This document shows, in pieces, positions 28,947 to 37,504 of a stretch of 64,000 nucleotides of DNA. This DNA is from Paraburkholderia phytofirmans OLGA172. GTDB lineage: Bacteria; Pseudomonadota; Gammaproteobacteria; Burkholderiales; Burkholderiaceae. Every line of letters starts with the position of its first letter. The stretch's first letter is position 1. Position numbers and translations under genes: made by a program. Below the pieces are notes generated by a model that saw only the letters and a program-made list of their open reading frames with translations, ran no database searches and was not told the origin of the DNA. The stretch covers positions 2,170,001-2,234,000 of the forward strand of contig NZ_CP014579.1 in NCBI RefSeq assembly GCF_001634365.1. The letters run 5' to 3'.

Positions 28947-28984
28947 ATGACTGAATGACATCGGATGCAGCAACAGCATGTAAA

Positions 28985-29230
28985 GGTCAACGCGCCCGGA
29001 ACACCCTCGGGCTACCCACTGCGGGTGGCCGTTTCCCTAGATGGGGCGCGTCGGTAACAGGGTAGCTCCAGCGCTTCGCGCATGCGGCATGAGGTGACCG
29101 GCCTGTCAGGCCGGCACGGATAGAAGGTCGACCTGGCACTGACCGGTCAACAGACACCCTGACCTGAATGACATTGACATGCCAGGCTGCAACAAGGTGT
29201 GCGCGATGAGCGTCGATATCGTCCTTTACG
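28985..29230 (+). ncRNA. Candidate IS1111-type guide RNA region downstream of the transposase
   Basis: Blocks here recur, in the same order and spacing, after the related transposase at 42960-44086: TAGATGGGGC (29038 and 44199), TCCAGCG (29067 and 44227), CGCGCAT (29077 and 44237) and CGGATAGAAGGT (29117 and 44273). A short hairpin precedes the first block in both. No frame is conserved between them, so selection on RNA is more likely than on protein. The place fits the known 3' location of the non-coding RNA in IS1111-group elements. Confidence 0.5.
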
Positions 29231-29233
29231 CAA

Positions 29234-29298
29234 CGGTCTCTACGGCCAGCCTGCGTCTGGTCATGGTAGGTGACCACGCAGGCTGGCCGTAGAGACCG
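29234..29298. repeat. Long perfect hairpin
   Basis: Arms of 22 bp (29234-29255 and 29277-29298, starting CGGTCTCTACGGCCAGCCTG) are exact inverses, and the loop holds a further TGGTCA/TGACCA stem. It lies inside the 3' part of the IS110/IS1111-type element. It lacks a U-tract on either strand, so it is not a standard terminator. Confidence 0.85.
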
Positions 29299-29368
29299 GA
29301 CAAGGAGGTTTACTTCGCATAACAGAATGTTTATCGTGAACCGGGCTTGACTTTCGGTTCCCCATAGA

Positions 29369-30227
29369 AGAGGGTGTTAGGAACTTTGAGTTAGACCTGG
29401 TATCCTGGCGGAATGAAAAACCGCAGGCCATACCCAACGGATGTGTCGGATGAAGAGTGGTACTTCGCCGCTCCGTACCTGACCTTGATGAACAAAGACG
29501 CGCCGCAGCGCCGCTACGAACTGCGCGAGATGTTCAACGCGCTGCGCTGGATCGTACGTGCGGGTGCGCCGTGGCGTTTGTTGCCCAATGATTTTCCACC
29601 GTGGGAACTGGTCTACCAGCAGACGCAACGCTGGATTCAGGCAGGCTGTTTCGAGGCGATGGTGAATGACCTGCGTTCGATCATCCGGATCGCACAGGAG
29701 CGCCGTGGTCAACCCAGCGCGGTCATTCTCGACGGGCGGACCCTGCAGTCGACATGCGAGAGTGGGCCTCGCGCCGGTTACGACGGCTACAAACGCAAAC
29801 GCGGCAGTAAGGTCCACATGGCGGTTGATACTTTGGGGCAGTTGCTTGCTGTGCATGTTACGCCGGCCAACGAACAGGAACGCGCGCAGGTCGGAGAACT
29901 GGCGCGTCAGGTTCAGCAGGCCACGGGCCAGACGGTCAAGGTGGCGTTCGCCGATCAGGGATATACCGGCGAAGAGCCTGCGCAGGCGGCACTCGACGAA
30001 GGGATTGAGCTTCAGGTAATCAAGCTGCCGGAGGCGAAGAAGGGCTTCGTGCTGTTGCCGCGCCGCTGGGTGGTCGAGCGCAGCTTCGGCTGGCTCAACC
30101 GGTTCCGACGACTGGCCAGAGACTACGAACGATTGCCCGAAACCTTGGCTGGTTTGCATTTCGTCGTATTCTCCGTGCTTATGCTTGTTCACTTTGCAAC
30201 CCTTAACAAAAGTGCCTAACACCCTCT
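29369..30227 (+). mobile_element. IS5-family element
   Basis: The ends are inverted repeats reading GAGGGTGTTAGGAACTTT (from 29370) and AAAGTGCCTAACACCCTC (to 30226), with one mismatch. The 0.86-kb element holds a single intact transposase. No clean target duplication is seen. It lies exactly between the IS110-type element and the start codon of the cytochrome c gene. Confidence 0.88.
29413..30219 (+). CDS. IS5-family transposase
   Basis: The 268-residue protein has the DUF4096-type N-terminus ([19 protein letters not shown], then [19 protein letters not shown]) and a DDE catalytic core with the Asp in [12 protein letters not shown], a second in [10 protein letters not shown], and the Glu in [18 protein letters not shown]. 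The frame is intact from the ATG at 29413 and fills the element, so the copy may be mobile. Confidence 0.92.
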   Translation: MKNRRPYPTDVSDEEWYFAAPYLTLMNKDAPQRRYELREMFNALRWIVRAGAPWRLLPNDFPPWELVYQQTQRWIQAGCFEAMVNDLRSIIRIAQERRGQPSAVILDGRTLQSTCESGPRAGYDGYKRKRGSKVHMAVDTLGQLLAVHVTPANEQERAQVGELARQVQQATGQTVKVAFADQGYTGEEPAQAALDEGIELQVIKLPEAKKGFVLLPRRWVVERSFGWLNRFRRLARDYERLPETLAGLHFVVFSVLMLVHFATLNKSA

Positions 30228-30649
30228 AGCCATTGGTGTGTCTCCTCGAATTTGAAACGGAATATTGACTTTCACCCTTGTCTCCTCTTTGCTACCGCGC
30301 GGCATGACTGCTCGCCCCGTCTCAAACTGAGGCCTACGTCTATATCGCTCGAGCGCCATAGCCGGAAAGCCCGCGCATTTACCGCTGAGTCCGATTAATC
30401 CCGTCGTGTTTGACAAGTCACGCACAACATGGTGTGGGACGCCTTGAACGATTGGCACGCCATACAGGCGCACTCCGCCTCTCTCGATACGGATCAGACG
30501 TATCAAGCGCCGGTTCTGTCGGCAGGTGGGTATGAATCGATACGGGAGGCGCTCGACACCGCACGGCGCCCGTTACAGGATTGGACGACATCGTCAAACA
30601 GGGGGCGCCGCATCTCGCGGCTCATCGGCGCACGCCGGTTGTCAATCGT
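30228..30649. other. Intergenic region with the orphaned cytochrome c start
   Basis: The left end holds the ribosome site and ATG of the split cytochrome c gene (30231-30247, minus strand). No other gene was recognised up to the YciI gene. Confidence 0.4.
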
Positions 30650-30928
30650 TTAACCCACCCGGCGATGAAAACGGTGAATCCTGACTTCGTCCCAAAGCCC
30701 GGCTGCGAAGAGCGGGTCATTGCGATTGAATGCCTCGACTTCGCCGCGTGTTTGCGCTTCCACAAGAAAGAAGCTGCCGATCTTGTTCTCTCCTGCGTCG
30801 TCCACTAATGGACCGGATGTGACAAGCGTGATCGGCCCGCTCTCCAGATACGCGCGATGCTTCGGAGTGTTGGCTTCGCGAAGGGCCACGGCACCGGGCT
30901 TATCGGTGCAGAAAATGATCCAATGCAT
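30650..30928 (-). CDS. YciI-family protein
   Basis: The 92-residue protein starts MHWIIFCTDKPGAVALREAN and has the YciI ferredoxin-like fold pattern: the His of TPKHRAYLESG, GSFFLVEAQTRGEVEAFNRN and DPLFAAGLWDEVRIHRF. YciI proteins are small cytoplasmic proteins; the His/Asp pair suggests catalysis, but the role is not established. The gene stands alone. Confidence 0.85.
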   Translation of the reverse strand: MHWIIFCTDKPGAVALREANTPKHRAYLESGPITLVTSGPLVDDAGENKIGSFFLVEAQTRGEVEAFNRNDPLFAAGLWDEVRIHRFHRRVG

Positions 30929-31538
30929 GATTTTCAGTTCCTATCAAAGTCGGGCAGGATTGATATGCACTTGCTGGGTTGCACAAAGAATCCCGTCGGG
31001 TTAATCGCTTCATTGCCCTGAAGCGGGCAATGTATTGGCCGGCTTTGGCGCCGCCTCGCGCTCTGCGTTCCGCAAATTCCGAATAGCGTGGATACAGAAA
31101 TGACCTCTACGGCCGGAAAACTCATGTAGTATCAGTCTCTTGCGACGTAACTTGATGCGCTACACGTCCTATGGCTTACCGAATGATCCGATTTTTTGGG
31201 GGCCTGCTCGAAGCCGCCGAAAAGGGAGAGGCCCCCCCCGCGATGGAGGGAATTCACTTCTACGACCGCTTCCAGACTTTATGACGGTGGTTGTTCATCC
31301 ACCATGACTGGACGTGCGCAGGCTGGAGACTTTCTGTGAACCAATCTGCGTCGTGCTCGTGCCCGTTCAGAATGATTCAGATCTTTTATCGCGCCCGACG
31401 AGACGCGATTGAATAAGCTCAGTGTGATGACATGACCCACTGCGCGCTGCTTTTTGGCATTGCTCAGCGCGACATCGCGCATACATGCCACGTTGCTCGG
31501 TGCGCGCGCCGGCATCTAACTCGACAGTGGAGATAAGA
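30929..31538. other. Intergenic region, no gene seen
   Basis: About 610 bp without a convincing reading frame on either strand. Runs of C (31232-31239) and G occur. It contains the promoter region of the dienelactone hydrolase gene. Confidence 0.35.
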
Positions 31539-32234
31539 ATGAGCGAAATTCTTTCTATCACGGTTCCAGATGGCACATTTTCAGCGTACGTTGCGCGCCC
31601 TGCCCGGCAACCCGCACCGGCAGTCGTGATCCTGCAGGAAATATTTGGCGTCAATCCCGACTTGCGACAAACTGCTGACGAACTGGCCGCACTCGGCTTC
31701 GTCGGCATCTGTCCTGATCTGTTCTGGCGCCAGGCACCGAATGTCCAGCTATCGGACAAGACCGATTGGGACAAGACGGGCAAGCTCTACGAGGCCTACG
31801 ATGTCAATCAAGGCGTTCCGGATATCGTCGCAACGGTGCAGGCAGCGCGAACGCTCCCAGGCGCAACAGGCAAGGTCGGTGTGGTCGGCTTTTGCCTTGG
31901 CGGCCTGATGACGTTCCTGACCGCTGCGCGATCCAACGTCGATGCGGCGGTTTGCTATTACGGTGGCAGAACCGAACAGTTCCTGGCCGAAGCGCCGAAT
32001 GTGACCGCACCGCTCATCATGCATTTCGGTACCGAGGACGAATACATCTCCAGAGACGCCCAGAAAGCAATCAAGGACTCAGTCGCTGGAATGCCCAACG
32101 TAGAGATATTCACCTACCAAGGCAGCGCACACGCTTTTTCGCGGCACAACGGGACCAAATACGATGCGGCGGCAGCGGCGCTGGCCAACGGCCGCACCGC
32201 CAGCTTCTTCAAGACACATCTCGGCCTCGCATGA
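31539..32234 (+). CDS. Dienelactone hydrolase family protein
   Basis: The 231-residue protein has the dienelactone hydrolase triad: Cys119 in VVGFCLGGLM, Asp167 in FGTEDEYIS and His198 in QGSAHAFSR, with the EIFGVN motif at 34-39. The family opens dienelactones in the chlorocatechol branch of aromatic degradation, though many members have other ester substrates. The ATG at 31539 follows GTGGAGATAAGA; 18 open codons lie upstream. An intradiol dioxygenase gene at 40623-41537 would supply the preceding step of such a pathway, but it is 8 kb away. Confidence 0.88.
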   Translation: MSEILSITVPDGTFSAYVARPARQPAPAVVILQEIFGVNPDLRQTADELAALGFVGICPDLFWRQAPNVQLSDKTDWDKTGKLYEAYDVNQGVPDIVATVQAARTLPGATGKVGVVGFCLGGLMTFLTAARSNVDAAVCYYGGRTEQFLAEAPNVTAPLIMHFGTEDEYISRDAQKAIKDSVAGMPNVEIFTYQGSAHAFSRHNGTKYDAAAAALANGRTASFFKTHLGLA

Positions 32235-32297
32235 GGCCACGCCGTCGAAGCCGCGTTGCGTGCCTCGACGGCTTCCCCTCGGTCCATTAGCCGCCCC

Positions 32298-32418
32298 TCA
32301 GCGCAGGTTGGTCTTGACCAGTTCGACAGTCTCATCGCCGCGTCCGCTCAGAATCGCGCGCAGCATGTAGAGGCTAGACCCCTTCGCCTGTGATTGCTCG
32401 ATCGCAGGCGGCATCGCC
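32298..32418 (-). pseudogene. Relic of the C-terminus of pyruvate dehydrogenase (quinone), PoxB-like
   Basis: The minus-strand reading is [20 protein letters not shown] followed by [18 protein letters not shown] and a stop at 32298-32300. This matches the end of PoxB proteins (AKGF.LYMLRAI.SGRGDEV.ELAKTN), the membrane-binding C-terminal segment. Immediately before it an in-frame stop occurs, and no other PoxB sequence is nearby, so only the last 39 or so codons remain. Confidence 0.65.
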
Positions 32419-32524
32419 AGTCACGTCTGGCGATAACAGCAAGCCGGTCGGCCGTTTCACGCAAAATTCAGAACGTTCAACTACGCTGCGCTGCTTTCGC
32501 CGTTCAAAGTTGGAGGCATTAAAA

Positions 32525-32835
32525 ATGCGTACCATCGACACCCCTACCGAGGTGCACTTTGCACAGGCGCAACGGTATCGCTCCTACGACCGAGCCGGCC
32601 CGCGTCCACCGAAGCCCACGACGGTGAATCCCGGCGCGCTCGATCTCTCGAGACTGCAATTTGCTTTCACGGTTTCTTTCCACATCGTCTTTCCCGCGAT
32701 GAGCATCGGCCTTGCCCGCTTTCTTGCCGTGCGTTGGTGGGAGCGGTCGTGATCCTGCCGATCATCCTCATCTATACGACCGTCGGGTATCGGGTTTTCA
32801 GAGGTAACGCCTTACCCGGCGCGAAGTATCATTAG
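32525..32835 (+). pseudogene. Deletion scar joining the start of cydA/cioA to the end of cydB/cioB
   Basis: The first part, from ATG at 32525, contains LDLSRLQFAFTVSFHIVFPA and MSIGLARFLAV, the first helix of quinol oxidase bd subunit I (CioA type). It stops at 32752. From about 32737 the next frame reads VGAVVILPIILIYTTVGYRV then FRGNALPGAKYH and a stop, the last helix and tail of subunit II. The two ends of an operon of about 2.5 kb are thus fused, with everything between lost. Confidence 0.6.
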
Positions 32836-32892
32836 ACCGCACAAGAAGGCAGATCGAGGGCTAACGCGACGACATTGAACAAGATACCCGAC

Positions 32893-34026
32893 ATGAAGAT
32901 TGCAATCGCAGGCGGTTCGATTTCAGGGCTTGCCGCAGCCCTCACGCTGAATTGCACCGGACATGACGTGCTCGTCTACGAGCGCTCTGCGCATGCGTTA
33001 CGTGGTCAGGGCGGCGGTGTGGTGGTGTTGCGGCGCATGCTGCGCTTCCTCGAGAATCACGGTCACTACTGTCGCGACATGATCAGCGTGCCAACACATC
33101 GCCGGCGTTGGATCGATGTCAGCGGTTCCGTCACCCACGACGAACCCGAGATGTTGCCCTTCTCGTCGTGGGACGCGGTCTATCGCTCCCTGTGCAGCAC
33201 GCTGCCGGCAGAGCGGATTCGCTACGGGCGCGAAGTTGCAGGCTTTGACCAGGACGAGCACGGTGTCGACCTCCATTTCGACGATGGACAGACAGAGCGT
33301 GCGGACGTCCTGATCGCTGCTGACGGAACCGGCTCGCGCCTGCGCTCCCTGCTCTTTCCCGACTACCACGCGTCGTTCGCAGGCTATATCGCATGGCGTG
33401 GCATTGTCGATGAAGCCACCTTTAACCCCGCCGATATCTCGACGCTGGTAGAAAACATGACGTTGCACCGGCAGCCCGGCGAGCTCTTCATGGCATTCCT
33501 GATTCCTGCTCTCGACGGCTCGCTGGCGCCGGGCAAGCGGCGCTTCAACTGGCTCTGGTATCGCAACGAACCTGACGCCGAGGAACTGCAACGGCATTTG
33601 ACCGACTACGCCGGGCGCAAGCATCACACATCAGTCAGTGCAGGACAGCTCGCGGCGGCATCGCTGGCCGACCTCACCAGTCTCGCGTCCCGACGTTTGC
33701 CCACCGTTTTGGCCCAACTCGTGCTCGCAACGAAAGCGCCGTTCGTACAAGCCATTTTCGATGCGCTAAGCCCCGCTTTTGTCGAGGGCCGGGTAGCGCT
33801 GGTCGGCGACGCAGCCTGCACGCTTCGACCGCACACAGGCTCAGGCACGTCCAAAGCAGCTGACGACGCAGTGTCCCTTGCCGAGTTCCTGCCCGCAAAC
33901 AGCGGCGATGTCGGTCAACACCTCGCTGACTGGGCCGCGGCCCGGAGCATCGCGGTCGCGCCCCTGCTTCAGAAAGGTCCACAGCTCGCGGCCGGATTCG
34001 GGCTTGGCAGCCCACTTCCCGGATGA
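32893..34026 (+). CDS. FAD-dependent monooxygenase, salicylate hydroxylase-like
   Basis: The 377-residue protein has the N-terminal FAD motif MKIAIAGGSISGLAAALTLN (GxGxxG as GGSISG), the DG motif region VLIAADGTGSRLRSLLF and the C-terminal GD motif GRVALVGDAACTLRPHTGSG. This order defines class A flavoprotein hydroxylases, which use NAD(P)H and O2 to hydroxylate aromatic rings. The ATG at 32893 starts at the Rossmann fold; a TTG six codons upstream is also possible. The substrate is unknown. Confidence 0.87.
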   Translation: MKIAIAGGSISGLAAALTLNCTGHDVLVYERSAHALRGQGGGVVVLRRMLRFLENHGHYCRDMISVPTHRRRWIDVSGSVTHDEPEMLPFSSWDAVYRSLCSTLPAERIRYGREVAGFDQDEHGVDLHFDDGQTERADVLIAADGTGSRLRSLLFPDYHASFAGYIAWRGIVDEATFNPADISTLVENMTLHRQPGELFMAFLIPALDGSLAPGKRRFNWLWYRNEPDAEELQRHLTDYAGRKHHTSVSAGQLAAASLADLTSLASRRLPTVLAQLVLATKAPFVQAIFDALSPAFVEGRVALVGDAACTLRPHTGSGTSKAADDAVSLAEFLPANSGDVGQHLADWAAARSIAVAPLLQKGPQLAAGFGLGSPLPG

Positions 34027-34771
34027 CGTAAGCATCTCTGCCCCGCCCCTTGGGAATTCCTGGAATTTAACAAGCTTTAATTTGGGTAACGCGTGGCTAT
34101 CGATCAAACTTATTGGAGGCCAACACACACGTCATGTCTGACGTTTGCTGATTAGTTGTCCGCACGAACGTCACTGAGCGCGCAATGACACCCCGGTCGA
34201 ACGCACGGCCACGCGCCGATTTCTTTCCTCATCCTATGGGGCGCCAGCATGCTATCGAGCCGAATGATGCACGATCCATGGTTAGAAACAATTCGACTGC
34301 TGCAGGCGAATTCGATCGCGAGCCCAGAGGATCAAAATTCAGTGTCAAACCTGCCGCCGTCGGCGACTGCTCGCGGGCGGACATCCGCTGCTGCTCATGG
34401 CCCCCGCTGTCCTGTGACGATCAGCATTTCCGAGCGCCCCACAAATGACACCGCAATACTTGAATGGCGAGCCCCAACTTCCTGCTGCTGCGGAGGACAA
34501 ATATGGCGTTCGTGCGTTGCGCGACGAAGCGGTGAATGCGCGCTAAGTGGCAAGCCAATTCTCAGCGGGGATGAGATATAAAAACCTTACAGGTGCAAGA
34601 TAACGCCGGCCAACGCTGACGCGATGATTCTGGCGAGCGCGCTTAATTCTGTCATTCCGACCAGCGAGGAACAGTGAAGTATTCACAGGAGGTTCAGGTC
34701 GAAGATCAGGGCGAGGGCGATTGGATACGCTGAAACCACCAGTCAACATTCACCGATGTCACCTGGCATCC
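34027..34771. other. Intergenic region, no gene recognised
   Basis: About 745 bp between the monooxygenase and the outer-membrane factor. Short frames occur on both strands but none resembles a known family. It might hold remains of a pump subunit missing from the efflux operon, but no trace was identified. Confidence 0.35.
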
Positions 34772-36196
34772 TTAATCGCTCCGCGCGGCTTTCTCCATTC
34801 CCGGACGTGCTCCGCTAATGGGCGTCCATCCGCCGCCGATCGTCCGTACCAAAGTGACAGTCGCGACCGCCTGCGCCTGGCGGCTGTGGATCAACTCACG
34901 TTGAATGGACAGCGCCTCGCGGTCGGAGTCGACCACCTCAAAATAGTCGACATAACCGTGTTCGTAGCGGCTACGCGACAGCCGGGCTGCTTGCGCCGAC
35001 GTCGAGGCCGCCTGCTCATAAGCGGCGATGCGCAGCCGCTGCGCCGCGACATCGTTCAGCGCATCTTGTACCTGTCGCAGGGCGTCAAGCATGAGCGCTT
35101 TGGAATTGGCGTCCGCGATCATATAACCCGCTTGCGCGGACTCAACCACGGCACGACGTCGGTCACCGTCGATCAGCGTCAACGCCGCGCTAATGGCGAG
35201 GCCCCACACTGAGCTGTTACGGTCCAGGAACGAGCTCAGGTCGCGGCTTGCAAAACCGCCGTCCGCCGTGAGTGTAAGGGTCGGCAAATACGCGGTCCGG
35301 GCGATGCCGATCTGCAAAGACGCTGCGTCCAGCCGACGTTGCGCGGCATAAATGTCCGGACGCTGCTCGAGTAGCGCCGACGGCAAACCGACCGGAATAT
35401 CCGGCAACGCGATCGGAGCAAGCCCGGGGCCGATCGTCAGATCATTAACGGAGCGCCCTGTGAGCACCGCGAGCGCATCGACGAGATTGTCACGTTCACG
35501 CTCGCTCTCGGCAAGGTCCGCGTTTGCCGTGTTCATCTCGGTCGCCGCGCGCAGCGCGTCGAGGTCGCTGGCCGCACCTGCCTTAACGCGGCGCTGCACC
35601 AGTCGCAACGCGGCCTGTCTGAGCTGGATGGCCTGCCGCAACTCGGCACTGTCCTGTTCGACAAAGCGCAAGGTCAGATAGTCGCTCGCCACTTCCGTCG
35701 AAACGCGCAAGCGCACCGCGGCCGCATCCGCCTGTGCTGCTAGCGCATCCTCGCGCGCCACATCGGCTTGTCCCTTGAGACGCCCCCACAGGTCGACCTC
35801 GTACGTGGCATCGACAGGTAACGCCCACGTTCGCAGCATCCGCTTCGGTAACGCATCGTCCACTGTGCCGGAGACACGATTGCGCGAAAGCGATGGATTG
35901 ATACCGACCGTCGGCGTCTGGTAGGCGTCGCTGGCCATGACCAGCGCACGAGCCTGGGCAATGCGCGCGTTGGCCGATGCAATCTCGTAGTTGTTCGCCA
36001 GCGCGGCATCGATCAGGCTGACCAGCAGCGGGTCGGCGAACAGTGCGGGCCAGGCGCCGTCTGGGATTGCAGCCGTTTGCGTGACGGTAGCGTGGCGAAG
36101 CGGCGCGTCGCCTAACGCAAGCGGCGTGTGCGATTGCGGTGTAACGCTGCATGCCGCGAGCGCACAAAAGGTCAGCAGCATGACACGCCCGCTCAT
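34772..36196 (-). CDS. Outer-membrane efflux factor lipoprotein, NodT/OprM type
   Basis: The 474-residue protein has a lipoprotein signal (MSGRVMLLTFCALAACSVTP, lipobox LAAC) and two OEP domains (about 55-245 and 265-460). These show ANARIAQARALVMASDAYQT, VDATYEVDLWGRLKGQADVA and the repeat later as AQRRLDAASLQIGIARTAYL, typical of the trimeric TolC-like channel. Its ATG overlaps the stop of the HlyD-type gene by four bases (ATGA), so the two are translationally coupled. Confidence 0.93.
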   Translation of the reverse strand: MSGRVMLLTFCALAACSVTPQSHTPLALGDAPLRHATVTQTAAIPDGAWPALFADPLLVSLIDAALANNYEIASANARIAQARALVMASDAYQTPTVGINPSLSRNRVSGTVDDALPKRMLRTWALPVDATYEVDLWGRLKGQADVAREDALAAQADAAAVRLRVSTEVASDYLTLRFVEQDSAELRQAIQLRQAALRLVQRRVKAGAASDLDALRAATEMNTANADLAESERERDNLVDALAVLTGRSVNDLTIGPGLAPIALPDIPVGLPSALLEQRPDIYAAQRRLDAASLQIGIARTAYLPTLTLTADGGFASRDLSSFLDRNSSVWGLAISAALTLIDGDRRRAVVESAQAGYMIADANSKALMLDALRQVQDALNDVAAQRLRIAAYEQAASTSAQAARLSRSRYEHGYVDYFEVVDSDREALSIQRELIHSRQAQAVATVTLVRTIGGGWTPISGARPGMEKAARSD

Positions 36197-37215
36197 CGCA
36201 ACTTCTCTTGTGACGCGAGCGTTGCCGTGACCGACAACCCAGGTCTGATCCGATAGCCTGGGTCGTTCAGGCTGTCAAAGCGTATCTTCACGGGCACCCG
36301 TTGGACCACCTTCGTGAAGTTGCCGGTCGCATTGTCCGGCGGCAACAATGCAAACTGCGCGCCGGTGGCCGGTGCGAAGCTGTCGATGTGTCCATGGAAA
36401 GGCGTGTCGGGCATCGCGTCGATGTGCAGATCCACCGAATCGCCCACCTTGACATGCCTCAACTGCGTCTCCCGGAAATTCGCCACTACCCAGACGTCTG
36501 CCTCGACCACCGTCAACAGCGGCTGGCCAGGCACAAGGCGCTGGCCCGTTTCGACAGTCTTTTTTCCCACGTATCCATCGGTCGGCGCAATGATGTTGGT
36601 GTATGTCAATTGCAGCGATGCGTCGCGCAGGTTGGCACCGCTCTGCGATTCCAGCGCCCGCGCCGCCAGCAAACCTGCCTGAGCAGCTTCGAGCTGAGCG
36701 GTGGCCTGTTGCACGCGCGCATGCGCTGTTGTACGCGCGGCATCCGCGGCATCGAAATCCTGCTGCGAGAGGCCCCGCGGTGTTTCTGCAGTCAGCTCGC
36801 GGGCACGCGCAAAATTCAGGTCGCCCTTGCGAGCGTCGGCGGTGGCGGCGGCAATTGCGGCTTCAGTCTGACTGATCTGCGCACGCGCGCTGTCCTGCTC
36901 CGATCTGGCCTGCTCCACCCGGGAGCGCTGCAGTGCGACCTGCACGTCAAAATCACGTGTATCCAGACGCACCAGCACCTGACCGGCACGGACAAACTGG
37001 TTGTCGTCGACCAGCACCTCTTGCACCGTACCGCTCACCCGGGACGAAATGGTGTGCAGGTGACCGGTCACGTAGGCGTCGTCTGTACTGCGCTCACCCT
37101 TCACAAATGCAAAGGCCAGAACGGCGGCTAGCAGCAGCGCAAACGCCACTAGCGCGAGAATCGCGATCACCTTTGGCCGCGCGGACAACATCGGCTCTTC
37201 ACTGGTCTTGTCCAA
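36193..37215 (-). CDS. HlyD/EmrA-family membrane fusion protein
   Basis: The protein of about 340 residues has one N-terminal membrane helix (VIAILALVAFALLLAAVLAF), a lipoyl/barrel-sandwich segment (GTVQEVLVDDNQFVRAGQVL), a long Ala-rich helical hairpin and the second lipoyl half (NIIAPTDGYVGKKTVETGQR). This is the adaptor linking an inner-membrane pump to an outer-membrane channel. The start is uncertain: TTG at 37215 has GAGGAG nine bases before it, and an ATG at 37191 is the next choice. No EmrB-like MFS or RND pump gene is adjacent. Confidence 0.9.
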   Translation of the reverse strand: MDKTSEEPMLSARPKVIAILALVAFALLLAAVLAFAFVKGERSTDDAYVTGHLHTISSRVSGTVQEVLVDDNQFVRAGQVLVRLDTRDFDVQVALQRSRVEQARSEQDSARAQISQTEAAIAAATADARKGDLNFARARELTAETPRGLSQQDFDAADAARTTAHARVQQATAQLEAAQAGLLAARALESQSGANLRDASLQLTYTNIIAPTDGYVGKKTVETGQRLVPGQPLLTVVEADVWVVANFRETQLRHVKVGDSVDLHIDAMPDTPFHGHIDSFAPATGAQFALLPPDNATGNFTKVVQRVPVKIRFDSLNDPGYRIRPGLSVTATLASQEKLR

Positions 37216-37490
37216 AGTGAAACGACTCCTCAAATACGCGAATTTCCCCGCGCCGCTGCATGATCTGCATTCCTACAGATATACAGAGACAGCTCAGCTG
37301 GCTGCCTGCTCATGACCATGCCGAACGCTGCGATTCGTGGCGAGCCGATCCGCAGCGACTATGCCGGCATGCTGCTCGGCAGCACGTGGTTTTATTGCGA
37401 TCTTCGTCGCGCTGCACCAAGGAGATTGCCTGCCCTGGTTATGTGCACCCAATACTACCGAGTTCTGCCATAAAAATTCTTGACCAAAGC

Positions 37491-37504
37491 TTAATTTCTC
37501 TTAA
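37491..37504. promoter_or_regulatory. TTAA-N6-TTAA motif, copy 4
   Basis: The bases are TTAATTTCTCTTAA, flanked by GC and GAG. It lies 276 bp upstream of the HlyD-type gene start. It differs from copy 3 by two bases. Confidence 0.4.

Larger units (their letters stand above)
27715..29367 (+). mobile_element. IS110/IS1111-type element in the cytochrome c gene
   Basis: The left edge is taken from the loss of cytochrome coding sequence after GATGC at 27714. The right edge is placed just before the IS5-type element. GC appears on both sides of the combined insert (27713-27714 and 29229-30230 counting from the other side at 30229-30230). Short AAGCCCG-containing subterminal inverted repeats near 27737 and 29345 are suggestive. 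About 80 bp precede the transposase and 420 bp follow it, the reverse of the other IS110-type element at 19083, as in the IS1111 group. Confidence 0.65.
27058..30233 (-). pseudogene. Cytochrome c4-like di-haem protein, start codon separated from body by two IS elements
   Basis: The body at 27058-27712 encodes a signal peptide (ARAVLVVGVLLCAAVIAHAD) and two CxxCH haem sites (CAACH, CISCH) with the GxxP..AGQ.xEYxxxQ pattern of cytochrome c4. The coding sequence runs leftward from ASRSAFERGF. Reading backwards, the IS110-type element starts right at GCATCTAG. On the far side of the next IS, a ribosome site TCTCCTC (complement GAGGAGA) and an ATG GC stand at 30229-30247. Joining ATGGC to ATCTAG gives MASRSAFERGF in frame and a 219-residue protein. 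The gene thus lost its start. A longer frame through the IS exists but carries no proper start or signal peptide. Confidence 0.8.

Noticed and set aside
27891..28979. 362-codon minus-strand frame opposite the IS110/IS1111-type transposase
   Set aside because: High-GC antisense shadow; the plus strand encodes recognised transposase motifs.
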